Part shown: positions 17,418 to 24,623 of the stretch, piece by piece
Layout: every line of letters starts with the position of its first letter
Position numbering within the stretch: the first letter of the stretch is position 1
Assembly (NCBI RefSeq): GCF_010729485.1
Contig: NZ_AP022609.1
Span: 1,116,001 to 1,180,000 of the forward strand
Length of the DNA: 64,000 nucleotides
From: Mycolicibacter hiberniae
GTDB lineage: Bacteria > Actinomycetota > Actinomycetes > Mycobacteriales > Mycobacteriaceae
Direction of reading: 5' to 3'
Notes under the pieces: generated by a model
What the model was told of the DNA's origin: nothing
Seen by the model: the letters and a program-made list of their open reading frames with translations, nothing else
Database searches by the model: none
Translations under genes and position numbers: made by a program

Positions 17418-18044
17418 TCACAGGCCGACGAGGTCGAGCAGGCCGTCGCCCAGCAGTGCAGGGACTCCCAGGAACACCATCGCCGGCAGCATGACCAACA
17501 GGTCGTCGACGCCCGCGAATGTGCGATACAGGCTGTCGGCGATGTCGCCTGCGAAGAAACTCTGCACGGCTGCGCTGAGCTCGTAGACGCCCGCTTGGAA
17601 CAACTCCGTCAGGCTGGGAACCAGCGTCGACCAGTCCGTGAGTGGCGGGTTGACGGCGAAGTCGCCGGCGAAGGTCAGGTAACTTCGGAAATTCTGGCCC
17701 AACACACCGCCCACCGCAGCCAGCAGGATGTTCTCCGGGATAGCGGGAAAGAGATTGGCGCCGGCTGAGGCGAAGTTTCCCGCGGCTCCCACAAGGTCGA
17801 GTTCGAAAAGGTCCGACAGGCCCTCTTGGACTTGGCTTCCCGCGAGGGCCAGATTGACTCCCAACGCCGGCAAGAGATCTGCGGCCGTCCCCCCGGGATA
17901 GGGGAGGATGGTGAAATCGGCTGCGCCGGCGGTCAGCTGGACCACGGCCTGGCTCACCTGCGGGGATGGGGGGCCGGCGGCGAGAAGGCTGGCGCCGGCC
18001 ACGACAGCGGCTACTGCGGCATGTGCGCGAGGGGCGTGTTCCAT
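17418..18044 (-). CDS. Small secreted hydrophobic protein, function unknown
   Basis: A 208-residue protein with an N-terminal signal-like stretch (AAVAAVVAGASLLAAG, residues about 10-25). The mature part is rich in Leu, Ala and Gly and built from repeated amphipathic helices, such as LSDLFELDLVGAAGNFASAG and LFQAGVYELSAAVQSFFAGD. The composition resembles the GjpA-like protein 2.4 kb upstream. AGGAGG lies eight bases before the ATG. I do not recognise a catalytic motif or a named domain. It is convergent with the PI-PLC-like gene and shares a hairpin with it; an envelope location is inferred. Confidence 0.65.
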   Translation of the reverse strand: MEHAPRAHAAVAAVVAGASLLAAGPPSPQVSQAVVQLTAGAADFTILPYPGGTAADLLPALGVNLALAGSQVQEGLSDLFELDLVGAAGNFASAGANLFPAIPENILLAAVGGVLGQNFRSYLTFAGDFAVNPPLTDWSTLVPSLTELFQAGVYELSAAVQSFFAGDIADSLYRTFAGVDDLLVMLPAMVFLGVPALLGDGLLDLVGL

Positions 18045-18198
18045 GCGGTGGCCTCCTGGCGAAGTTAACGGATAAACTGCCCGCTTTCACGAACGTAGCG
18101 TTGGCGATTGCTTATCGCAACATGAAAGCCCCATCGGTTTCAGTTGAGATTCACCTGTGGGCGCTTCCGGCTGTGGGTGACGAAAAGTCATGCCCGGC

Positions 18199-18216
18199 GC
18201 CGGCGCCTGCGCCGGC
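18199..18216. terminator. Perfect GC hairpin downstream of cutinase gene
   Basis: GCCGGCGC-CT-GCGCCGGC is a perfect inverted repeat of eight bases per arm. It lies 100 bp past the stop of the minus-strand cutinase gene and 155 bp before the next minus-strand start, so it may mark the end of the cutinase transcript. The rest of the 272-bp gap holds no gene that I can support. Confidence 0.4.
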
Positions 18217-18315
18217 GGTAGCGGTGGCATCCCAGGGTGAGAAAACCCGGCCTTGATTATCCGAGCGAGCGGGCCGGGATGCCGCGGCCTGGGCGGCGAC
18301 GCAACAGATACCGGG

Positions 18316-19026
18316 CTAGAGCTTTCCGGCGACGAAGTCAGCAGCCTGGTTGACCATGCCCGACGAGATGTAGGCGCTGGCCAGGTGCTGCGGCCAGTTC
18401 TCCTGCCAGGTGTTGGGGTCGGCGGGATTGCAGACCGGGTCGGCTCCGTGGCACTGCTCGATGGTCCGGTCGTTGTAGATCGGGTTGAAGTTCGTGATGG
18501 GGCCGACCCATTGGCTGCCGTTGCCGAACAGTGCGACGGCGGCGATGTGCTCGTCGGCGCCCGGGGGCAGCGGATTGTTGAAGCCGAACGCGGAGAAGGG
18601 GACCGCGAGCACCACGTCGGTGACGGCGGCGCCCAGCGAGTATCCGCCCGGCACGATGCGGGTGTTGGGGCAGCCGTTGATCGTGTTCTGAATGTGGGCG
18701 CTCATGTCGTTGGCGCCCACGTCGATCTCATTGTCGGCGGGGTATTTCACCGCGTACATGCTGACGTTCTTCGACGTCTTGGCGCGCAGGGCGCTGACGA
18801 ACGCGTTGCCCACCGCACCGGCTCCGGGCGATTCCAGGCGCCCGCGGGCGAACACCACCTCGACATCGGGGCAGGCCGCGGCGGCCGGGGCAGCCGCCCC
18901 GGGCATCCCGGCCGGAATCACGACGGGCGCGGTCAGCAGGGCAGCCGCCAGCACCGTTCCGGAGCCGGCGATTCGCAGTCGGCGGGCCGAGGTATCGCTC
19001 ACGAAATGGATAGTAGTGCGTTGCAT
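18316..19026 (-). CDS. Cutinase-family secreted serine esterase
   Basis: A 236-residue exported protein. The N-terminal signal segment (about residues 20-50) precedes the cutinase fold, recognised by ACPDVEVVFARG at its start. The nucleophile elbow is PGGYSLG with Ser130. Catalytic-loop cysteines are in CHGADPVCNPADP and the likely catalytic His is in WPQHLASAY. Mycobacterial homologues (Culp proteins, CFP21, Cut2) hydrolyse esters and phospholipids at the cell surface. A GTG at 19002 (VSDTSARRL) is an alternative start. It is monocistronic by spacing, 70 bp downstream of the antiporter gene on the same strand. Confidence 0.87.
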   Translation of the reverse strand: MQRTTIHFVSDTSARRLRIAGSGTVLAAALLTAPVVIPAGMPGAAAPAAAACPDVEVVFARGRLESPGAGAVGNAFVSALRAKTSKNVSMYAVKYPADNEIDVGANDMSAHIQNTINGCPNTRIVPGGYSLGAAVTDVVLAVPFSAFGFNNPLPPGADEHIAAVALFGNGSQWVGPITNFNPIYNDRTIEQCHGADPVCNPADPNTWQENWPQHLASAYISSGMVNQAADFVAGKL

Positions 19027-19095
19027 CGTCTCGTCGCCACCGCAGCAGAGCCCGGTCGGCGGGGGCCGTCGGCCGTCGTCGATGAGATCCAGCCG

Positions 19096-20685
19096 CTATT
19101 CGGCGTCGGCGGGTCCCAGCAGGCGCACCTCCTCCAGGTCCATCTCCGCCTGCACCTCGCGTAAGACGATGTCGTCGATCTGATTTCGGTCGCGCAGCTC
19201 GGTGACCACTCGGCGCTGGTGCTCGAGGACGCCCAGCTGGAGCTGCCGCATGACGTCGTCACGTTCGGCGACGGCGCTCGCCTGCTCGGACGCCGTCGCC
19301 AGCGCAGCCCGATCCTGGTACTCCTGGCGCAGTCCACTCACCAGGTCCGCGCCGGCCTGAAGGTCTTCGGCCACCCGCGGCAACGCATCCAGCGCCGCCT
19401 CGGCGGCGCGGGTGCGGGCCAGCCGCAACTCCTCGGCGTGGGCGGTGTCGGCGGGCATGCGGGCCCAGCGCACGACGGCGGGCAACGTGCTGCCCTGCAC
19501 CAGCACCGTCACCAGGATCACAAACGACACCACATAGATGATCAGGTGGCGATCGGGGAACGGTGTGCCGGCATGGGTGGTCATCGGGACGGCCAGCGCC
19601 GCGGCCAGCGAGACCGCACCGCGGAACCCGGCCCAGCTCGACACCATGCGCTGACGCCAATTGACGCGACGGGCGCGCTGTACGGGGCGCCGGTCCACCA
19701 TGCGGATGAGCATGGTGGTGATCTCCGTCCACGCGATCCGGGTGACGATGACGACAGCGGTGACGGCCAGGCCCAGGATGGTGGCGTGCCGAAGCCCGGC
19801 ACCGACGTGGTGAATCCCATGGACCGCGCCCGGAATCTGCACCCCCACGAACACCCACAGCGAGCCGTTGATCAGAAACGTCGCCATGTCCCAGAACGCA
19901 AAGGCCTGCAGTCGCGAGCGCGCCCCGATCACCCGCGGCCCCACATAGGTGAGTACCAGTGCTGAGACCAGCACCGCCACCACGCCGCTGCAATCAAAGG
20001 TCTGGGCCAGCAGGAACGCCGCGAACGGCGTCAGCACGCTCAAGGCGCCTTCCTCCAGGGGCGCGTCGATACGGCGGCGCGCCAGCGTCACCGCCCCGGC
20101 CACCAGCAGGCCGGCCGCAATACCGCCGAGGTAGGAGCCCACGAAACGTTCCACCAGATGGAGCGGGCCGATGGCCGGGCTGCCGGTCGCGACGGCGACG
20201 GTCACGGCGAACAGCACCAGGGCCGTCCCGTCGTTGATGATGCTCTCGGCGCGCAGCACGGTCAGAGGACGGCGCGGCAGCTTCTTGGCCAGCCCGGCCA
20301 CCGCGGCGGCGTCGGTGGGCGAGAGCACCGCGCCCAGGACGGAGGCCGCATGCGGCTCCATCCCCAGCGCGCGGGCGGTCCACGACACCGCCACCGCGGT
20401 GGCGATCACCAGGCCCACGCTGACCAGCACGATCATGCGCAGGTTTGCGCGGATCTCGCGAAAGCTGGTGTTCATGCTCTCCCAGTACAGGATCGCCGGC
20501 AGGAACAGCAGCAACACGATCTCCCCGTCGAGCTGCGCATCGCCGAAGCGGGGGATGAGACCCAGCGCGCCGCCGAGCAGGATCAGCAGTACCGGGGGAC
20601 CGACCCGATACCGTTTGCCCAGGACCGTGCCCAGGACCACGGTGGCGACGAGGGTGACAACGACGACGAGGCCAAACACCTTCAC
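19096..20685 (-). CDS. Na+/H+ antiporter, CPA1 (NhaP/YjcE) family
   Basis: A 529-residue membrane protein with about twelve transmembrane segments in its first 400 residues and a charged cytoplasmic C-terminal tail. CPA1 hallmarks are the VLGAVLSPTDAAAV segment and the ESIINDGTALVLF motif, whose Asp is the ion-binding residue. The tail beyond residue 410 is rich in Arg and Glu and may regulate activity. It should exchange Na+ or another monovalent cation for protons. The ATG start gives an immediate first helix (VFGLVVVVTLVATVVLG). The gene lies 33 bp downstream of the TetR gene on the same strand and may share its transcript. Confidence 0.9.
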   Translation of the reverse strand: MKVFGLVVVVTLVATVVLGTVLGKRYRVGPPVLLILLGGALGLIPRFGDAQLDGEIVLLLFLPAILYWESMNTSFREIRANLRMIVLVSVGLVIATAVAVSWTARALGMEPHAASVLGAVLSPTDAAAVAGLAKKLPRRPLTVLRAESIINDGTALVLFAVTVAVATGSPAIGPLHLVERFVGSYLGGIAAGLLVAGAVTLARRRIDAPLEEGALSVLTPFAAFLLAQTFDCSGVVAVLVSALVLTYVGPRVIGARSRLQAFAFWDMATFLINGSLWVFVGVQIPGAVHGIHHVGAGLRHATILGLAVTAVVIVTRIAWTEITTMLIRMVDRRPVQRARRVNWRQRMVSSWAGFRGAVSLAAALAVPMTTHAGTPFPDRHLIIYVVSFVILVTVLVQGSTLPAVVRWARMPADTAHAEELRLARTRAAEAALDALPRVAEDLQAGADLVSGLRQEYQDRAALATASEQASAVAERDDVMRQLQLGVLEHQRRVVTELRDRNQIDDIVLREVQAEMDLEEVRLLGPADAE

Positions 20686-20718
20686 ATCCTCGCCTGGATG
20701 TCCGTTATTCGCAGCGGC

Positions 20719-21351
20719 TCAGCCGTTCCGTGAGGGCTCCAGATAGGCCGCCAGCGCACTGGTCAGCCCGCGGCGGGCCTCGTCGAGATCGGCGTAGGAG
20801 CCCAGCTGGCGTTCGGACACCAGGCCGCGCATCGCGCCCGGGATGAGGGCGGCCACTTCACGCACGCGTTGCGGGTCGACGCCCAGATCGGCGAAGGCGG
20901 CATGGCAAGTCGTCAGCCAGCTCTTGCCCCAGGAGAACAACTCTGCAGCGGTGCGCGGGTACAGCCGCTCCAGTTCGCGGTGGTCGCGGGGCAGGGCGGC
21001 CCGCAGGTTCTCGATCGCCCGGGAGTCCGGCGACGCCAGCCCTTCATAGAGCGTGTCGATGATCGCCGCGACCCGATCCCTCAGCGGCGCAACAGAATTC
21101 AGGGTTCCGAAGGCCGAGATGGCCGCGTCGCGCCGCTCGGCGGTGCGGTGCAGGACCGCAGCCCAGAAGCCGTCGACGTCACCGAACTGATACTGCACGG
21201 CGCCCCACGTGGCGCCGCACTCCCTGGCGATCCGGCTGGCCGAGACCGCGCCGGGATCACCGGTTGCCAGGGAGCGCACCGCAGCGTCCAGCATGGCCTC
21301 GCGGGTTGCCAGCCCCCGCTTGTTGCTGCGCCGCGCCTCCGATTGAGCCAT
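20719..21351 (-). CDS. TetR-family transcriptional regulator
   Basis: A 210-residue repressor-type protein. The N-terminal helix-turn-helix occupies residues about 18-63 (TREAMLDAAVRSL, then SASRIARECGATWGAVQYQFGD). The helical C-terminal part would bind an unknown ligand. It is divergent from the Rieske oxygenase gene, and the shared 107-bp region holds a perfect palindrome that fits a TetR operator, so control of the oxygenase pair and itself is likely. The ATG at 21351 is taken because it directly precedes the HTH domain. Confidence 0.87.
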   Translation of the reverse strand: MAQSEARRSNKRGLATREAMLDAAVRSLATGDPGAVSASRIARECGATWGAVQYQFGDVDGFWAAVLHRTAERRDAAISAFGTLNSVAPLRDRVAAIIDTLYEGLASPDSRAIENLRAALPRDHRELERLYPRTAAELFSWGKSWLTTCHAAFADLGVDPQRVREVAALIPGAMRGLVSERQLGSYADLDEARRGLTSALAAYLEPSRNG

Positions 21352-21374
21352 CCCCGGAATCCTAACAAGATTTC

Positions 21375-21413
21375 CATAGTGCCCACTATGATTCTGTGAC
21401 GGGGCGCACTATG
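21375..21413. promoter_or_regulatory. Candidate TetR operator: palindrome plus extra half-site
   Basis: CATAGTG-CC-CACTATG (21375-21390) is a perfect inverted repeat with seven-base arms. A further CACTATG half-site lies at 21407-21413, 23 bases after the first. Both lie between the divergent TetR start (21351) and the Rieske oxygenase start (21459), where a local autoregulating repressor would bind. Confidence 0.7.
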
Positions 21414-21458
21414 CTGCGACGATCGGCCCGGTCCAGACCACAGAGAGGACACGTTGAC

Positions 21459-22493
21459 ATGGCCAAGCCGCCGTTGTCGATGAACCCGACAGGCTGGTTC
21501 CAAGTCGCCTGGTCTGACGAGATCGGCGTCGGCGATGTTCACACCATGAAGTACTTCGGCCGGGAGATGGTCGCCTGGCGGGCCGAGTCGGGCCAGCTCA
21601 CCGTGATGAACGCCTACTGCGAACACCTGGGCGCCCATCTGGGCTACGGCGGCAAAGTCTGCGGCGAGGTGCTGCAGTGTCCGTTCCACGGTTGGCAGTG
21701 GAACTCCCAGGGCCGCAACGTCTGTATTCCCTACCAGGACAAGCCCAACCGCGGCCGGCGCATCTCCACCTACCCGGTCGTCGAACGCAACGAGTCGGTC
21801 TACATCTGGAACGACGCGCAGGGCCGGGCGCCCTACTTCGACGCGCCGGACGTGTTCGCCAGCTTCGACGATCGCACGGCCGCCGACTACTACCCGCAGC
21901 AGCGCCTGTTTCGGCCGCAACTGGAACTGCACCCGCAGTACGTGCTGGAGAACGGGGTGGACTTCGCCCACTTCAAATACGTGCACCAGACGCCGATCGT
22001 GCCGGTCTTCACCCGGCACGACTTCGCCGAACCGGTGTCCTACGTCGACTTCACCATCACCTTCGAGGGTGACGACGGCCAGTCGATCGACGACGTCAAC
22101 AGCGGTGTCGAAGCCATCAACGGCGGCTTGGGAATCGCGGTGACCAAGAGCTGGGGGATGATCGACAACAGGACCATTTCGGCGATCACGCCGGTCGACG
22201 AGTCCACATCCGATGTCCGCTTCATGGTCTACATCGGCCGTACCCCGTCTCGTGACACGGCCAAAGCCGAGGCCAGGGCAGGCGAATTCGGGCGCGAAGT
22301 CATCCGCCAATTCGAGCAGGACATCCACATCTGGTCGCACCAGCGGTACTCGGACCCGCCCGCGCTGGCGACTGCCGAGTACGAGGGCTTCACCGCGATC
22401 CGCCAGTGGGCCAAACAGTTCTATCCCGACGGCATCGGCGGCAGCGCTGCTGAGGTCGCTGAAATGATTGCCCAGAAAGGTGTCACCGCATGA
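21459..22493 (+). CDS. Rieske non-heme iron oxygenase, oxygenase component (KshA-like)
   Basis: A 344-residue ring-hydroxylating-type oxygenase. The Rieske [2Fe-2S] ligands are C54, H56, C74 and H77 (CEH and CPFHGW). The mononuclear iron site is N165-x2-D168-x2-H171-x4-H176 in ENGVDFAHFKYVH. The family includes 3-ketosteroid 9-alpha-hydroxylase KshA, which oxidises sterol rings with electrons from a separate reductase. The ATG at 21459 follows AGAGAGGA; an open frame from 21396 would overlap the operator. No ferredoxin reductase gene is adjacent. The stop overlaps the start of the next gene (ATGA), so both are co-expressed under the TetR promoter. Confidence 0.87.
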   Translation: MAKPPLSMNPTGWFQVAWSDEIGVGDVHTMKYFGREMVAWRAESGQLTVMNAYCEHLGAHLGYGGKVCGEVLQCPFHGWQWNSQGRNVCIPYQDKPNRGRRISTYPVVERNESVYIWNDAQGRAPYFDAPDVFASFDDRTAADYYPQQRLFRPQLELHPQYVLENGVDFAHFKYVHQTPIVPVFTRHDFAEPVSYVDFTITFEGDDGQSIDDVNSGVEAINGGLGIAVTKSWGMIDNRTISAITPVDESTSDVRFMVYIGRTPSRDTAKAEARAGEFGREVIRQFEQDIHIWSHQRYSDPPALATAEYEGFTAIRQWAKQFYPDGIGGSAAEVAEMIAQKGVTA

Positions 22494-23578
22494 ACGCAGC
22501 CGCCGCACCCGTCCGTGTGTTCCAGGTCGCCACCGGCAACGTCGGGACCGAGATGATTCGGCGGTTCGCCGCCCGCGATGACCTCGAACTCGTTGGAGTG
22601 CACTGTTATTCGCCGGACAAGGTCGGCAGGGATGCGGGCGAGCTGGCCGGCATCGCGCCCAACGGCGTGATCGCGACCGGCAGCGTCGAGGAGATCATCG
22701 CCGCCAAGCCCGACGTCCTGACGTTTCACGGCGTGTTCCCCGACGAGGATCTCTACGTCGCGATCCTGGAAGCGGGCATCAACATCGTGACCACCGCGGA
22801 CTGGATCACCGGCTGGCACCGCGACACCGACCACCCGCACCCCTCAGGCAAACCGGTGACCCAGCTGCTGGCCGAGGCCTGCGAAAAAGGCGGCGCCACC
22901 TTCTACGGGACCGGCATGAACCCGGGGCTCAACCAGATTCTCGGCGTGGTGTGCTCGGCCGACGTCGCCGAGATCGAGAACGTCACCACCATCGAGTCGG
23001 TGGACGTGTCCTGCCACCATTCCAAGGACACCTGGATCGAGGTCGGCTACGGCCAGCCGGTGGACGACCCGGAGATCCCGGCCAAGCTGGAGAAGTTCAC
23101 CAGGGTCTTCGCCGACAGTGTGCTGATGATGGCCGACTGCTTCGACCTGGCCCTCGACGAGGTCACCTTCGACTACGAGCTCGGCGCCTGCACCCGGGAT
23201 GTCGACCTGGGCTGGTACACCCTGCCCAAGGGCTCCCTGGGCGGTAACTACATCAAGTACCAGGGCATGGTGAACGGCGTGCCGCGCGTTGAAACCCACC
23301 TGGAGTGGCAGATGACGCCCTACACCGAGCCGAACTGGAACATCAAGGGCTGCTACATCACCCGGATCACCGGTGACCCGTGCGTCTACAACAAGCACAT
23401 GATCTTCCCCAAGCCCGGTGTGGACCTGTCCAACCCGGACAACTTCGCCTCGATCGGCATGACCGTGACCGGGCTGCCCGCCCTCAACGCGATCAAGTCC
23501 GTGGTGGCGGCACCGCCCGGCCTGCTGACCAGCGCCGACCTGCCGCTGCGCGGATTCGCCGGGCGATTCCGTCCGTGA
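22490..23578 (+). CDS. DapB_N-like NAD(P)-dependent oxidoreductase
   Basis: A 362-residue protein with an N-terminal Rossmann domain (VFQVATGNVGTEMIRRF, residues 9-25). It resembles the dihydrodipicolinate-reductase N-terminal family that also includes 2,4-diaminopentanoate/amine dehydrogenase-type enzymes. It is much longer than genuine DapB (about 245 residues) and lacks the lysine-pathway C-terminal domain, so a role in lysine synthesis is unlikely. Translational overlap with the Rieske oxygenase suggests that it oxidises or reduces the product of that enzyme. The substrate is unknown. Confidence 0.75.
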   Translation: MNAAAAPVRVFQVATGNVGTEMIRRFAARDDLELVGVHCYSPDKVGRDAGELAGIAPNGVIATGSVEEIIAAKPDVLTFHGVFPDEDLYVAILEAGINIVTTADWITGWHRDTDHPHPSGKPVTQLLAEACEKGGATFYGTGMNPGLNQILGVVCSADVAEIENVTTIESVDVSCHHSKDTWIEVGYGQPVDDPEIPAKLEKFTRVFADSVLMMADCFDLALDEVTFDYELGACTRDVDLGWYTLPKGSLGGNYIKYQGMVNGVPRVETHLEWQMTPYTEPNWNIKGCYITRITGDPCVYNKHMIFPKPGVDLSNPDNFASIGMTVTGLPALNAIKSVVAAPPGLLTSADLPLRGFAGRFRP

Positions 23579-23595
23579 CGACGCGCGCGGGGATC

Positions 23596-23611
23596 GCCGG
23601 CTGACGCCGGC
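23596..23611. terminator. Short hairpin between convergent genes
   Basis: GCCGGC-TGAC-GCCGGC forms a six-pair stem with a four-base loop in the 39-bp gap between the convergent DapB-like gene and the MPT63-like gene. A bidirectional terminator role is plausible but the stem is short. Confidence 0.35.
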
Positions 23612-23617
23612 TCGGGG

Positions 23618-24289
23618 TCAGGACCCGGCGGGCAACGGCGTGCCGGAACTGCCCGCGGGCAGCGGCGTCCCGGCGCTGGCCGGCGGCGGAGACGCCGGGC
23701 CCGGGCGCGATGACGGCGGACGGGCCGGCGACGGCGCCTGCTGGCCCTCAGCGCCGGAGGACGCCGGAGCCTGCGGGGCGGCCGGTGCCTGCGGTTGCGG
23801 CGCCGGCATCACCCATCGGGCCAGGTCCGCGCCGGCGGTCTGGTAGACGATGCTGCTCGGGGCATCGCCGGTGACGTCGAAGTAGATCTTGCCGCTGGCC
23901 CGCTGGCCCTGGGTCAAGGCGGTCGGAACGATGCCATGCGTCGTCGGCACGGTGAACAGCGACTGATAGGACTGGCCGCTCGCCGTCCGGGCGCTGAAGT
24001 TGGCGACGATGGGGAAGACGGTGCCCTGGATCGCCTCGTCGGTGGCGGTGGCCTCCCACAGCGTCCCGCGCGGCTGGTAGGGGATGGCGTCCGAGCTGGG
24101 CCGCAGGTCGCTCACCGTCCAGCCGTGCACTCCGGGACCTTCGGGCACGGTGCCCTGGGTGCCGATCGGCTGGGTTGCCGGACCCTGCACCGCGACGACG
24201 GTGTCGGGCTCGGCGCCGGCGATCCCGGTGCTCAGCGCACCCGCGACAGCCAATGCTCCCGCGGCCACTGCGGTCGATATGGACTTCAT
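23618..24289 (-). CDS. MPT63-family (DUF1942) secreted antigen with Pro/Ala-rich tail
   Basis: A 223-residue exported protein. The signal peptide is about 26 residues (ending GIAGA). The immunoglobulin-like MPT63/MPB63 domain follows, recognised by GWTVSDLRPSSDAIPY, QGTVFPIVANFSA and GKIYFDVTGDAPSSIVY. M. tuberculosis MPT63 is a secreted beta-sandwich antigen of about 159 residues with no known enzymatic role. Here roughly 65 residues of Pro/Ala/Ser-rich sequence are added, ending in two copies of GTPLPAGS. The ATG at 24289 has GGAGGAG upstream; the longer open frame to 24607 is not coding. Confidence 0.83.
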   Translation of the reverse strand: MKSISTAVAAGALAVAGALSTGIAGAEPDTVVAVQGPATQPIGTQGTVPEGPGVHGWTVSDLRPSSDAIPYQPRGTLWEATATDEAIQGTVFPIVANFSARTASGQSYQSLFTVPTTHGIVPTALTQGQRASGKIYFDVTGDAPSSIVYQTAGADLARWVMPAPQPQAPAAPQAPASSGAEGQQAPSPARPPSSRPGPASPPPASAGTPLPAGSSGTPLPAGS

Positions 24290-24623
24290 GGGTCTCACTC
24301 CTCCAGTGCGGCGGCGTCCCGAAGATATTGGTAGTGCAAGTGCTCCGACCGTATCGGGCTCGCAGACAGGGTAGCCGGAGCCGGGCATGGCCCAGACGCG
24401 CAGGACGCGCGGGCCGAGCCCGACGGGTGATCGGCGGTGGTCAGCGCGCGGCGGACGAGCCGCTTGCGCGCCGGACGAGTCAGAGCCTCCGGCGGTGCCT
24501 TCGGAGCTTGCGGTGCCGGTGGCCTCCGTCGCCGAGGTGCCGGTGGTGTCGGTCAGTGACTCAGAAGCGAAAGTACTAACGGAACCAACGACTGCGTGGG
24601 CCCGCATCGAGGCCGATCCGCGA
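24290..24623. other. 334-bp intergenic region
   Basis: This lies between the MPT63-like start and the stop of the pseudokinase gene, both on the minus strand. Open frames on both strands have low-complexity translations and no family signature. The part next to 24300-24360 is less GC-rich and probably holds the promoter of the MPT63-like gene. A degraded gene remnant cannot be ruled out; nothing supports one. Confidence 0.4.

Noticed and set aside
22490..23578. Annotating the DapB-like gene as lysine-pathway dihydrodipicolinate reductase
   Set aside because: It is over 100 residues longer, only the Rossmann part is similar, and its operon partner is an oxygenase.
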